From positions 31,068,668-31,132,667 of the forward strand of contig NC_092569.1 in NCBI RefSeq assembly GCF_037975245.1: a DNA stretch of 64,000 nt. The letters run 5' to 3'. Below are positions 36,601 to 49,300 of the stretch, in pieces (the stretch's first letter is position 1; the number at the start of each line of letters is the position of its first letter). Both the position numbers and the translations under genes were made by a program. Source of the stretch: Apostichopus japonicus (Eukaryota > Echinodermata > Holothuroidea > Aspidochirotida > Stichopodidae). The notes below the pieces were generated by a model that made no database searches, was not told the DNA's origin, and saw nothing but the letters and a program-made list of their open reading frames with translations.

Positions 36601-37009
36601 AAAAATAGGTCTTAATAATCCACTTTACAGTTTGGCTACATGGGTACGTTTAATTGGAAGAGCCCCCTCTAATTACTTCAAATATATGTTTATCAATATT
36701 TCATATAAATTCGACAATATTAACGCAATAATTTATTCAATAATACTTCGTTGTAGGAATGTTATTAACTTTCTCTCGTATTCTTCATCTTTTTCGCCCA
36801 TTTTTTTTATGTATTTATTTCGGTTTCATAGTAGCCTATGCGGTTCCTAACCATTGTTGTTATTGAAAACTAGGCTATAAAATGAATATTCATGTGAAAT
36901 TGTCTATAGTCAATAAAATGTAAGTTAAAAAAGATTTTATCATTTTCGAGTGTCGTTTACGCCACCTATGTACATATATTGATAATGTTGCACAGTGATG
37001 AGTAGGATT
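33671..37009. other. 5' flank of locus B, duplicated in locus C
   Basis: No supported gene. Much of 33700-35650 aligns by eye with 52500-54420, and about 36690-36990 partly repeats 34650-35110. This intergenic part travels with each gene copy. Confidence 0.55.
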
Positions 37010-37014
37010 TACTA

Positions 37015-37245
37015 TTTGATATCAAAATATAAAAAAAAAAACATCCTGTCTTTATCAATACATCCTTGCGCTTTTTATTGGATAGGCGTTTAATGGAAAA
37101 ATCCCTTAGATGTTTCTTGTACCATGACAGTTTCGACTTTCTGTAAGCAAGGTAACGGTAAATTGCCTTTTTTACTACATTGGCGGCGCATTCACATACA
37201 TTGGTAATTAATTTGGTGTCCTTGTGTAGTAGGAAAACCTTTCGC
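37015..37245 (-). pseudogene. Polinton/adintovirus-type gene remnant next to the ATPase
   Basis: Minus-strand open text rich in Lys/Arg: RRKVFLLHKDTKLITNVC, then WYKKHLRDFS and KKRKDVLIKTG. The K..R K..IL..GG layout is that of a small basic protein often found near the packaging ATPase in Polintons and adintoviruses. It runs into a T-tract at 37030. Old genomic copy, incomplete. Confidence 0.5.
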
Positions 37246-37394
37246 CTTTTGGGGGAACATTTTGATTAAACAAACCATTTCACGGGGCATGGTTCTAAAG
37301 CGACGTGTTGCTGGTGCTACGGTGGCGCTTCAGTTCACAAAGGAAAGTTTTAGAATTATGCGTCTAAGTTGTATCATATTTTGTTTTGCTACGA

Positions 37395-38095
37395 TCACTT
37401 GGGTACGTAGGCATACTGGGTCTCATGTGGAAAGTGTTTGTACGAAGACGAAAATCCGTGGGCGTATAAGGCTTTAGATTGATGAATATCTATATCCGTA
37501 TGGTTCCTTGGTAGCATCTGCAAACGCTTCCTGCATACGTTTGACTTGCTCTGGATGCATCTGTTTTGCCAAATTTGAGACTTGGATTTTGTCTCTAGGG
37601 CTTTTAAATAACACGATGTAATGTGTGATATTACTCGTTTCCTTTGCCAGTTAAATAAAAATTGTGATATAGCTCATGGAAATATTTCATATGATTATCT
37701 TTCTATTAACATCATATTGTCATGCTGAGTTTCATTTGGAAAACCAATCATTTGTGCGTTGATCGTTCCCATGTGACGTCATGATATCGTCTAAAATCAT
37801 CAACTTTTTGTAAGATGGGTTAAAATTTGTCTCCAATTCCGACAGGAGACCCTCAACAAAAGGATTTTAGAGAGGACCACAGACAGCTCTAAAACAGATG
37901 GCTGATATTCCCAATAGCAATACACAATCCTCTCGGGCATTGAGAGAAATGATTCCCTTTTTTTCAAATACCACCTTAACAACAAAGAAAAAATGTATCG
38001 ACTATGAAAAAAGACAATATAAAGAAATAAGACGTCCAAAGGAGTAAAATGAAATAATATTTGCTCAACCCTAACGAAAATTGCCACCCGATTAG
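37395..38095 (-). pseudogene. Polinton/Maverick DNA-packaging ATPase remnant
   Basis: About 700 bp, close to the length of an A32-type packaging ATPase gene, read through several frames. In order: MPERIVYCYWEYQPSVLEL (about 37910), an F.EGL piece, a Walker-B-like MILDDIM (about 37790), HYIVLFKSPRDKIQVSNLA (about 37590), an EAFADATKEPYGY piece, an LKPYTP..FRLRT piece, and YVPK before a stop at 37395. At least two frameshifts separate these motifs, and Walker A is not recognisable. A dead genomic relic in the flank between loci B and C. Confidence 0.7.
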
Positions 38096-38099
38096 TTTC

Positions 38100-39833
38100 C
38101 GGTTCTCCTTTTATTTAATTGTTTTGTATCAATGACGGTTCCAGCAAAGAGCGTTTAATGTCTATGAAAACGTTGCGGGTTTAACCACTGCTACCACAAC
38201 GTCATATTCAGCGTATACAAACACACCCGCACTCTGGTCATGGCGTACTCAAATTGCATTTCAATGCGCACAATACGTTTTTTTTTCGGAGATTAAAGTG
38301 GCATCCGCTAGCTAGGTCAGGTGTCATACCAAATGCATACAACGGGTAACCTTTGGCGTAGTCACTACAACTGATCTGATTGCCGTAGTCACTGAACATA
38401 CTATTTAATCCCGAAGACAGGCAATGACGTAGCGATCATCCGTAAAATTAAGGAGTAACGGTTTCCATGGTAGCTGTTCACCGTCGCCGTATAACGCTAA
38501 AAACAGAATGTTGGGCCAATGAAGTTGAATGGTGCAAAGGCGTTGCATCCACAGTCTCTCTCTATATTTCAGCCGATTTGAAGTTGAATTACTACCGAAG
38601 CATTATACATGTATATACATTACAAACAATAATTGTGAATGATAACAAATATGTCAATACGAACCAGCAATTAGCTGACGGTATGGATAAGTGTAATACG
38701 TGTTGCTCTGTTTTTGTCATTGTTGTCATCTTAACGAACAAAACGCCAGTTCTTTGAATAATCAACAAGACTCCATTATCTGTTGTTGAATACCAGGGAT
38801 GTGGAGTCGGAATACAAAGGCCACTGTCATGCCGTGCCCCCCCCCCCCACCTATGCCCTCCCATTTCTAAGTAATTCTTGAAAATGACACTTTCCTTTGA
38901 ATTTGTAAGTCTCAAGAGGATTCATGTCGGAATATTACTCAAACTTGTTATATTTTAAACACAGCAGTAAAGCTTTAATTTCATGCTGGGGTTGGGGATG
39001 ATCAGGTGTTTATCGCAAAACAAGGAATTTGGAGAACGATAGTTTCTATATTCGGGACAACCAAGCAGATGACCAAATGAATAAATACCACATCATATTC
39101 ATCCATGGAGATGAGTGAGGGAGTAAGAAATATATGCAGATCAATGGTAAGTTAGTAAGTCTGGTTGAATATGTACCTTTGGAAAATATCTAATTAAGGA
39201 GTCGTCCAGAACACTGGTTATATATGATCAACGTCGTGTGTATTATCGAAAGCAAATGTATCATCTAATTGTGTCAATTTTAGGATATTGGTTCAGGAAT
39301 AAGGATGGCACATATTATGGTGATTTCGGATGGTTGTGTTCTGTTTGCATAAACCAGTGCGCTTTACTCTGGCAGTAGAACTGATCTCTCAAAGATAATA
39401 CATAAACAACCCAGAAAGTAAATCAAAACGTATCAGATGTCGTTGCTAGTTAAGCGATGTCATTACATTGCCACTAACTTTTATTCAATATAATCGCAAC
39501 ATTTGGAAAGGAACATGACTAGTCAGCATACTGATGTATTTTTTTAATTTATTTCATTGCATAATTTCATAGTATTCTCAGTGCCATTATTACTGATAAC
39601 ATTTTAAAAGACAAGTTTGGAATCCAATGCAATTATCGAAAACTATTTGAAAATGTATCAAATGCCATCGAGTTCTCTTTGTTGGCTGTCCCACTGGTAA
39701 AATGGTTCACCGTTGTTTAGTATTTTGCCCATAATACAGTATTGCCTTGGAAGGCTTATTAGTGTCTCTTTCCTTCAATTCGATCTTTCAAATACGCAAA
39801 CTTCCACTATAGCTTCGATATGTACTTCCTTAT
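38100..39833. other. 3' flank of locus C
   Basis: No supported gene. About 38960-39420 resembles 56340-56770 downstream of locus D. A poly-C run lies at 38838-38849. Confidence 0.5.
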
Positions 39834-39838
39834 TTAAT
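39833..39838 (-). promoter_or_regulatory. Possible ATTAAA polyadenylation signal of locus C
   Basis: ATTAAA on the minus strand, about 70 nt after the stop codon at 39907. It is a common variant of AATAAA; AT richness makes chance hits likely. Confidence 0.3.
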
Positions 39839-39906
39839 ATATGTTATTATATCGCCAACCGTTTCCTGTTCTTGTGACCTTGAAGACTTCAAATCCACTA
39901 CTTTGA

Positions 39907-40121
39907 TTATTGACTTGGCTGTATTTTCATTGTTGTTGTTGTTATTCCGCAATCAGAACCGTGAAGATTCTTCCAGAAGATACCGCGGTAATCGTTGGAC
40001 GAGTAATCCCCATTCAGATTGGAGTAGCCGCAGGAATAGAAATTTGTTTCATAAGCCGGATTTTTGTTTCGGCAGCATCTATAAGGATTATAACCACTGC
40101 AGCCATCGCAATTATAACATT

Positions 40122-40162
<41 letters not shown>

Positions 40163-40391
40163 TAATTATAATAATAATAATAATAACAATAACAGCCAGA
40201 GTAATCGTAGCCACCTGTAGCTACGCGGTCGCTGAATGAGTAGCAGTTGCTGGTAGAGCCTGTATTACTATCGTCTGGATACCACCAGCCACCTCGGTGT
40301 TTTTCTGCACAATCGAAGGTACTCGATCCATCATTGTCTTGATCGTGCGTACTAAATCGATGTCCTGAATTTGCTCCCATAGCATTGTTAC
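39907..40391 (-). CDS. Locus C exon 8: second fibrinogen C-lobe with Cys/Tyr-rich insert
   Basis: 485 nt including TAA at 39909-39907; acceptor CCTTCCAG. NNAMGANSGHRFSTHDQDND leads to CAEKHRGGWWY. Then an insert of about 82 residues with ten Cys and runs of 12 and 6 Tyr separated by Cys, then YSCGYSNLNGDY, GIFWKNLHG and MKIQPSQ. The Tyr runs come from an in-frame AAT/ATA microsatellite at 40123-40193. Fibrinogen domains normally have no insert between WWY and SNLNG. Confidence 0.85.
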
Positions 40392-43300
40392 CTGGAAGGA
40401 AATTAGCGAATAAGTAATGAAAGTATTTTCTTGTTATGTACGTTTTTTTCCCCAGTTATACATACTGGACATTAATGAGTCACTTTGGGTTCGTTTACTG
40501 TTATTGTCGGTTATAATTGCGTTTGCTGTTGTTTTTTTTCGTTTAAGTTTGGCTTATATTTTTGTGGTTTCATATGCGAGTTCTCAATTATCCTAAGGGA
40601 GTTTACAAAATTGAACAAAGGAGTCAAATTTGAGAATTTTACGGGACCGGCTCAAATTCTGTCAATTCGTCTGGGACCTCATTTGAGAACATTGTAACTA
40701 ATTACAATATATTTCCTTATGTCACTATTGTATATTTATTAATATTTATTTTCCTTCGACACATATTAATTCTTGATATAGTAGTGAGTGACAGATTAGC
40801 AGAAATGTAATCGGTGCGTTTGTTGAATTATTCACTATGGCATTTTGTAAAATAAATAGTTTTATTTATAGATTGTTCAATATATGCTTGGTGTTAAATT
40901 GGAGAGAGAGTATTAAAGTGTTTGATTGTATCATTCATGTCATCATCTTCTCTCGTGATAACTTCTTACATGTCATACTGATGGATTAATTTCATTTGAT
41001 ATCGAAAAACTAATAGTTTACCATATGATTAAACATTTCTAACGATAAGAAATACTGCAAGTTATGCTCTTCAAGAATGTAACACATATAATTCGTCTCG
41101 ACTGATCTCTAAAAAAAAAAAAATCCGAATTATTCCATGTTTTTGTTGTTATTATTGCAATATCATTGGCCTCTCAATCAATGTAATGAACAAATATTGC
41201 ATGGTCAAATGAAACTTAATTTTCATTTTTTCGGAAATGATAAAGTCGTTTTTAAAGAAACTAATTTAAAACTCACTGTTTAATAACATACTTCAATCAC
41301 AAAGTAAGCTGAAATGCTGCAGCAGTTCTTAGTTTCCAGATTGGTTATTATTCCTTTATGTTTTAAGGTCGACATTTGCGAGCAAGCATACGCTACGAAC
41401 TCTATAAAAGTGGTTGATATGATATATTATGTATGATGTTACAACAATATATCATTTTACCAACACGTGCTAAATGCAGGGCAATTGTTAAATGAGCAAT
41501 GCGCACGGGACTCTAAGCTCGACGTCTAATACAGTTTGACATTAGTATATACACTATATTTATAACATGACCTGAGTATATGTACGAGTACAAATCCAAG
41601 AGTGTGATTAAAACTACAGGTAGTAATGCTAGAATGATATTACGGAATAACTACAAGTCTGCGTATGACATTTAGCACAATACATACCAGCATTTCCATT
41701 GTGGCCACCCAATGTCAGTTGGTATTTGTCTCCCTCGTTACTGATACTGAAAGATGAATAACTGCTGTGGTATGTTGATCCTTCCGTGTTTGTCTTTTCT
41801 ATTAGAAGTTGGTAAGATTTTTGGTTTGTCAATTTGTATATTTTATCGTTGCCGATCCAATGATTTCCTGTGGGAATTCCAAAACCGTTTTTGTACTCAT
41901 TCCAGTTTCGATAAAAGTTGACGGAGCTACTTGTACGTCGTTGCAAAATCTAGAATGAGAATCAAAAAGTTTATCGATTGGATGTGAGTAATATATGAAA
42001 TATATCATTTGTACTACAATAATTTAGAGAAATTAACCGGTGAAGGTCAATATCCGATTGGATTAAAGCGATAGGAAGATGGATCAATTTAATCAAATAA
42101 TTGAATAACTTAATTAAAATGTTAGTGAGAGAGGTCCTGTTATAAGAGAAACTAAAAAGTTAACATGGTAAAGTTCTGTTTTTTCGATAGTTAAAACTTA
42201 CTGTCCAACCACCACTAGACATTTCACAATATACTTCAAAACCAGAGCTTTCAGCGGGATAAATGGTATATTTTCCGTTATTTGTTCTGTTTGCTGCGTA
42301 CAGATCAGAACAATCTCTCGGTCCACTGCGTGTACATGTAAGACCATCGCCTTCAAACCATTCGTTACAGTAACATCTACGGACATCATTCCGCTCCTCG
42401 CAGGTTGCGTCTGCGCTACAACTGTAACTCTCACTTGTCAAGTTGTTACTGTTGCAAGTTATCCGTAAGGAACAGTCAGAATTAATGTAAGATTCACTCT
42501 CCTGGAAATGATAAATGTTAAACGACATATTCCAGTGAAAGTTAAATCAATGTTTATTTGGTACAACTCTTGGTAACGTTCTCTGAGTAAAACTGAATTT
42601 CTTCTACTAAATGATCGTAAGTGTTTAAATATATTAGTTAAAAGTTAATCCTTCTGGGTGTTATTGCTTTGGATGCCTTGTATTTTGCTAGGTCTCAATT
42701 AGGGGACTTTTGCAAGAACATGTAAAACCGAAATGGAAGTGAAAATCAATACCATCAATAATCATGAGAATTAATAACAGATAAAATAAAAAAAAGGTCA
42801 ATCAATTGAAATCCAAGTTGTTAAGTTATAGTGTACTTTTCATGTCATATATTAAGACTCATGAATGGCATCAAATAAACTTACTGCTAATACGACGCCG
42901 TCCCCTTGGACGTAACAGCCACATTCCTCTTGAGGTATGCAGCTATCTCCTAGAATCATGTGGTTTTCTGGACAAATACATCTCTCTGGATCCGCTGGAT
43001 CCGGTATGACACAATCATTCGGATTCTCACAAGTCCTTTCACATGTATTGTCATAATTATCCTTGTTGGATGAGCACCAGGTAATGGGTAAATCTGGGAA
43101 AATTGAAACCACCACAAGTTATTCCTAGCTTGAAGTGTTAGCTCACTATTACGACATTACGAAATTAGCGTATCGTGTTACCATTGTAATGGTCTGGCCG
43201 CTCGGAACCTTTGCTGATTTTTAACATAGGGTTAAATGTAAGCCGGATTCTTTTTATTGTTAAGGCATATTCAACTTATACTCATTAAGGCCACATACAA

Positions 43301-46300
43301 AAACAATATTATGTTTTTAAGTATTCGAATATTTGAATCAATCATTATGATAATCATTTCCTCCATTTACACTTTTCTTAAAGCATTCTTCAATTTCCGT
43401 TTTGAGTACAAAGATATAGAGAAAATATTTTTATAAAAAGACTAACCTGTTATTCCATGGACAACACCAAGACTTGTAATGGAATAATTCCCCCATTCAT
43501 CCGCTATGCGAAAGTTGTCGTATGTCAAGGAATATGACTGGCCTGCATAATTCTCTAGCTCGATGCGCAGCTGGTACCTCTTTTGGTTTATCAAGGGAGC
43601 TAACTTTTCATTACCAATCAGAAATTCACTGCCTAAGAAACCAATTCCGTTTTTGTATTCGTCCCAGGTTCGATTAAAACCGATGGATCCATCAAAACGT
43701 CGTTGTATGACCTGGCGAGTTATAAAAAAATAAATAGGTAGACAACTAACGGATACATTCATTATCTTATGATCTTAACCTTATAGCCAAAATTTGCGGC
43801 TCTCTTTGCGGAACACATTTGTAATGTTGCGTTACATCTTATCCTAATACATATCTAGATCACTACCTAGGTGTGCAGAGAAAATATAAATTTTACAATT
43901 GTATTAAAATTCAATGTTATTACTCTGGGTACTTTTGTTTCCAATTAGCCTTCAAATATTGATACATCGTACAAGGTACATAATCCAACACACTGCAAAA
44001 CAAAAATGAATTGACAATTTTGATGTGTCCTACAACGTGTGTCTTGGAGAGTAACGTCTGTGATTGTAAGTGTTTACGTCTTGAAATATATTACTTACTG
44101 TCCAACCTCCAGATGTAGTGTTATGATCACAATATGTCTGAAATGGTTCCGGATACTGGTCAGGTTTAATCAGGTATACACCGGATTTGGCGTTGGTGGA
44201 AGAACATTGGTTAAGTACTTCATGACAATCCCTTGGATACTCCGGAGTTTGGAATAGAAAATACTGCAAGCCTAGCACCAAGATAATGTGGGGAAGAACA
44301 AATCGTAAAACTGTTGCAGATACAGTTCCATATGTAAAGAATTATTTCAAGAGAAATGTGATATATGGCTACATTGCATTAGTTCTGTCTAAACTACACA
44401 GTAAACATGACGTGGTAACTACTATGAACCATAAGAAAATGTATTTTCGGTTAATATCCATGGGGGCTAATTTAAGCAAGTATATTTATTTGAAATGAAA
44501 ATCTAACGCAAAAAACTACCGTGAATCTGTGGCGACATGGTCACAGAAGCAAGCATGATTAGTAATAGCTTTCCTCATCATTGGGGTATGATTTGGACCG
44601 ATTTCCACCTTACAACAATCTAACGTTCTTCAGCACCAACCTGAGATTTGAAAGTTCTAAATTATTGAACGAACCTACAGTATACAAAGTCTAAACAAAG
44701 TGCGTGTTTTGTCCCTATTGTTACTGTTACTTGCCATTTAGCCTCTGAAATAGATCCTGCTAGGATTGAAACATCAGGCCAACCTACTTTGCACAAATTA
44801 CTGACAAGTATGAATAAATATAATCGGAACTTCCTTTATCCTGTAAAAATAAATTGACTAATGGCTTGTATTTCTTTCAGTTTTATTATCGATGAGAATC
44901 TACATTTTACCCCAATCAGCGCTAAAACTACTTCAATACACAGTACAAGGAAATTGTTGAGAATCAAGGGCGTAGGAACCGGGGGGCTGGGGGGCGCCAG
45001 CCCCCCCCCCAGTGAAAAATATGGGGGCGGAAGTATCATTCCGCCCCCCGCTCCGCAAGTCAGAAAACCCCTTTTTCATTTCCAAATGAGAAAAAAATCT
45101 CATTTGGAGCCCCAATTGCATCTAAGGCCAGGTGAAAATGCAAAATTCTTTACAAAATGGAGTGAGTGTTGAAGTGTGCTTTATTGCACCAAATTGCATC
45201 TGAGGCCACCTGGAAATGCAAAAAAAATCCAAAGGGGAGGGGGAAACCCCCTCCCCTTAGACCCCTCCCCCAGGCCGGCCATCAGTCTTCAGCCCCCCCC
45301 CCCACTCAAAAGTACCTTCCTACGCCACTGTTGAGAATTGTAAGTCATTATTTATCTTATAAATTGAAATAGGTGAAAGTACCACATATGAAGTATATAC
45401 ATCTAGATTCTTTCTAAATTAAACTTTTTTCCTAACTATTATTTATATAACCAATGTCTGTTAGTTGTTCATTTCTCGTAAGTTTATATTAATCTTTACC
45501 CTTACAGAACAAAAACTTACTTGAATCGTTGACTCTTGTGCTTGAAGATATCTGAAGTAACAAAAATTAAAGGGAATGTACGATTAAGTAAAGTACATTC
45601 TAAAGAAACAATATCGAGTTAAGAATGTTGTACGAAGGTCAATGTATCACAAAATACAGGGCATATGCATATCTATGACACCTTTACTTTAACATATTCT
45701 ATCATTTTAAGTTTAAATATATAGAACAGAATCTTATAGCTCATTAAAATATATTTGATTTCGCTTTTTATTCAAATAAATGAACAATTTCCAATTTGTA
45801 AATTTTAATAGAAAAAGGTGATAAGAATGGGAAAAAAATTAAGCAGTAATATAATGTTTCAAAATCTTAATATTTATTTAACATTGATGTTATTGCTTAT
45901 AATTATTATTATAGCTAAGAGTAAAAGTAGTTTTTTTTTGCATAACTTAATTGTTTGAAAAAATGATTATATGTATGTTTGCATGTCTTCGAATACGTCT
46001 TATTCTCATTATTTTTTTTCACAATGATACAATTTATTCTGTTCTTCATGAAAAGAAATAAAGAAAATTCATGATCCGAAAACTTTGATCTCCTAGTGGT
46101 GTTCGTACAGTAAGCTGAGTACAATTATCTATAGCGGGAAACTGGATATATTATACTAATGAGGTACCTATACACTGGGACAATGTGCAATTTAGCCTCA
46201 AAACTTTGAAATTAGCCAAGTTTTGAAAATATGTCCAAAACGTATAAAAATTAAAAATTCATCGGTTTTGAAGAAGAATATTGTTTGTTGCGATACATGC

Positions 46301-49300
46301 AAGCCACTTGATTGACTTAGACAATTACAACAACACAATAGATTTTTTTTTTCAACATCACAAAACACGTTTACGTTTTACATTTGTTGTTACAACTTTT
46401 TGCTTTATCATAGAAAATATGTCGATCTATTTAGAAATATTGCACTCAGAAGGTATGCAATAATTAAAGCTTTTGATGTTTTTACATTATGCAAAGTTAT
46501 TTGTTAGCTACAAAAACATGGTTAAAGTCACAATTTCTATTTTTGTAAATAGAAAATAAAACAAGTTTAAGATCGCAGTAGAAAATATTTGGGCAAAGCC
46601 TAACACTTCATGGGAACTTCATGATTATTGTTTTTCAACTTATCTAAAGTTAATTACCCAAACAAACAAAAAGGATGAAAATCTTTACAACACATGTGAT
46701 GGAATGATTGCAAACTTTTTACGAGAAATGCTAAAATTGACGAATCACGCCCAATCAAAATAACCTCATGTATAGCAAAATACAAGTTAGCGTATCCATA
46801 ACGAAAACTGTTTTGATTACCCTGTGTGAAAATCAGCAAAAGCGGATACTCTTTCCGCAACTTTACGTGTACTGTATCTATTTAAGACAGAACACCATTC
46901 TTGAAAGCCCCACAACATCCCCGTGAACCCAGCTCCCATGAAAACACATCCTTGTTCATAACAAAACGTGCATGCATATTTTTTTACCTATGGTTGGCGT
47001 AATTCTCTGAAGTATCCTAAGTCAAGGATAACACATATTATCATAACGACACATATTTTTCTTTTCTTCCCTTGATAGAAAAGGAAGGGTCATTTGACGC
47101 CTGTACGCAAAGCTTTGTATGAAAGAAAGTAAGATACTACGTTGAAGGAGGACATAATTCAGATATATTGCATAAATGCACGATCCGTCTAATTCAGTAA
47201 GACATCACATTTATCCTATTGAATATAACATATTAGAATTAGTCAGTATTTTATTTGTGTATTTGTTCAGGACAACTCTTACCTGGTTTACATGTGCTGA
47301 GATTATCCGATAACTCGTTAATTAAGTATGTTGGGAAAAGAAGCTAATGATATACCAGTCATGCAAAAATTCTTCTCTAAAACGATATTTTTGTCAAAGT
47401 AGTTATTATAAAATCTAAGTATCAAAGTAAAGGATATCTGTTAATTTTAAAGGAAATGATAGGTAACTGTTCAACAAACACATCAAATTTCAAATATGAC
47501 TTCTTGTAAAACAATTTATAGAGTTTCTGTCAAGTTATATCCATTTTGAAAATTCTTGGCAATCAACATCATCTAGATTCCCTCAAAACAACAGGATTTT
47601 GAATAATAGCCGTTCTTGTCTACGTGATCACGTGTTGTATGGTAACATTTTCCATATTTTTTAAATTATAGACTTTGCAAGGAAAAAACGAGGAAATGAT
47701 GGATACAAGCCTGTCTTGTCGACAACGTGGCAAAAAAAGCTCTGAATCATAAATTATAACCTTTCTACAGTTTTGTTCTTTTAAAAAACAGAATCAGGAA
47801 ATTTACAACGGAAACGCACAGCGAGAAAGCATACGAATTTATTTATTGTTTTGTCTGGGATGATTGAGTAATGTTAATAAAGAAGTCTGTTTACTCTTTT
47901 CCCTTATCTTGACATTGGTTTGGTACAATTTAAAAAAACAAAATCTTGGAATGAATCTTTTTTATTATTGTGGGTTAGTCGACGATCTTTCTGATGTTAT
48001 AGGCAAAATTTCAAAACTAACAACGTTTCACATTGCCTTTTTTGTATTATACTTTATTCTCAATTTCTTATCACTTTTCATAACATTGAGGTTATAATTT
48101 TCGTACTTTATTTTTAGTTTTAAAGCGGCGTTTCGTGCAAACTTGTTACAAAAATGTTGGCTATTAGAATAACTATATTTAGTTGATGGTTATAACATTG
48201 ATAGCGTCAAAATCATCCATATGATAAACGCACGTGACCGAATCGAAAATATTTTTAACAGATGCATGTGTAATACAATACAATGACCGCCAGAAGGATA
48301 CAAGACATTGGAGAACAATCAGTGTTACCTTAACCCGGAAATCGTCAGAGAAACAATTGAAATTAAGAGGTTGATACATTTTAAGAAGGAATATTAAGAT
48401 TGACATTGCTTGGTCATGAAAAAAAAAGTTTCAAGGCAAAATACAGAATTATTAAGATAAACAGTTTGTACATAAAACTATTAGAGACGATATATCAGTA
48501 TTGAGCTAGTACGAAAAGGGGTTACTTGGCTTACAAATATCGGCTGCCTAATTACCTGTATCAAATATAAGGTGTGTTGGGGATGTTTGGCAAATAATTG
48601 TTGATCCTTGTAAGATACATTCGTTTCCTCTTGTGTATTTGCATGGTGAACTGATCAATATTTATTCGTTCGTATGCCTACGTGCCTGTTTTGAATAGTG
48701 TATTACATAAATGCGTCTATTCTGTTATGGTTTACAGATACCTGCACAGAGGACAAATTTGAAAGCTGTTGTCAGATATACATAAATTGTAATACTTAAC
48801 ATATTAACACTTTTGTGAACGAGCATTTGAAAGTGCTTGGAATTCTCTAATTTTGAATTGATCTAGTACTGTTTTTGTAGTGTAAACTTGGTTGTTAAAT
48901 ATTGCACACATAAACTGTTACAATACTGAGGTTTCTTAGCTCGTTTTGTAAAAAAAAAAACATTTAAGCTACACTGCGTAAAGCTGCCATTTTTATGTAC
49001 ACGAAAAGCCCATCAATACATTATGTTCACATATTAAACGTCTGTTTATTAGGAATTATGCTTCTTTCAAATATTAAATCCAACAGATTGATAATATCAG
49101 TATAAAGTTTTAAATATAGCAAGTTGGATATTAAACTGATTCAAAAGTTTATTTACATTTCTGTATGCATATTTATTCTTTAAAAATCAAAAGCTGAAAT
49201 TGCTCTAGTTTATCATACTAGTTGGGCAGTCATTTTGACGGATAAATACATTTTGTATTCGGAAAATATGAAAATTTTTATGAATCGACAGAACAAATTG

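Noticed and set aside
38467-38915. Overlapping 96- and 107-codon frames on opposite strands
   Set aside because: No family resemblance, and a poly-C run lies within; not supportable as genes.
39903-40239. Plus-strand open frames with Asn or Ile runs opposite locus C exon 8
   Set aside because: Antisense shadows of the coding microsatellite; the minus strand carries the fibrinogen motifs.
44836-45372. Pro-rich open frames on both strands near 45 kb, similar to ones near 4.9 kb
   Set aside because: They are translations of the two hAT-like MITE copies.
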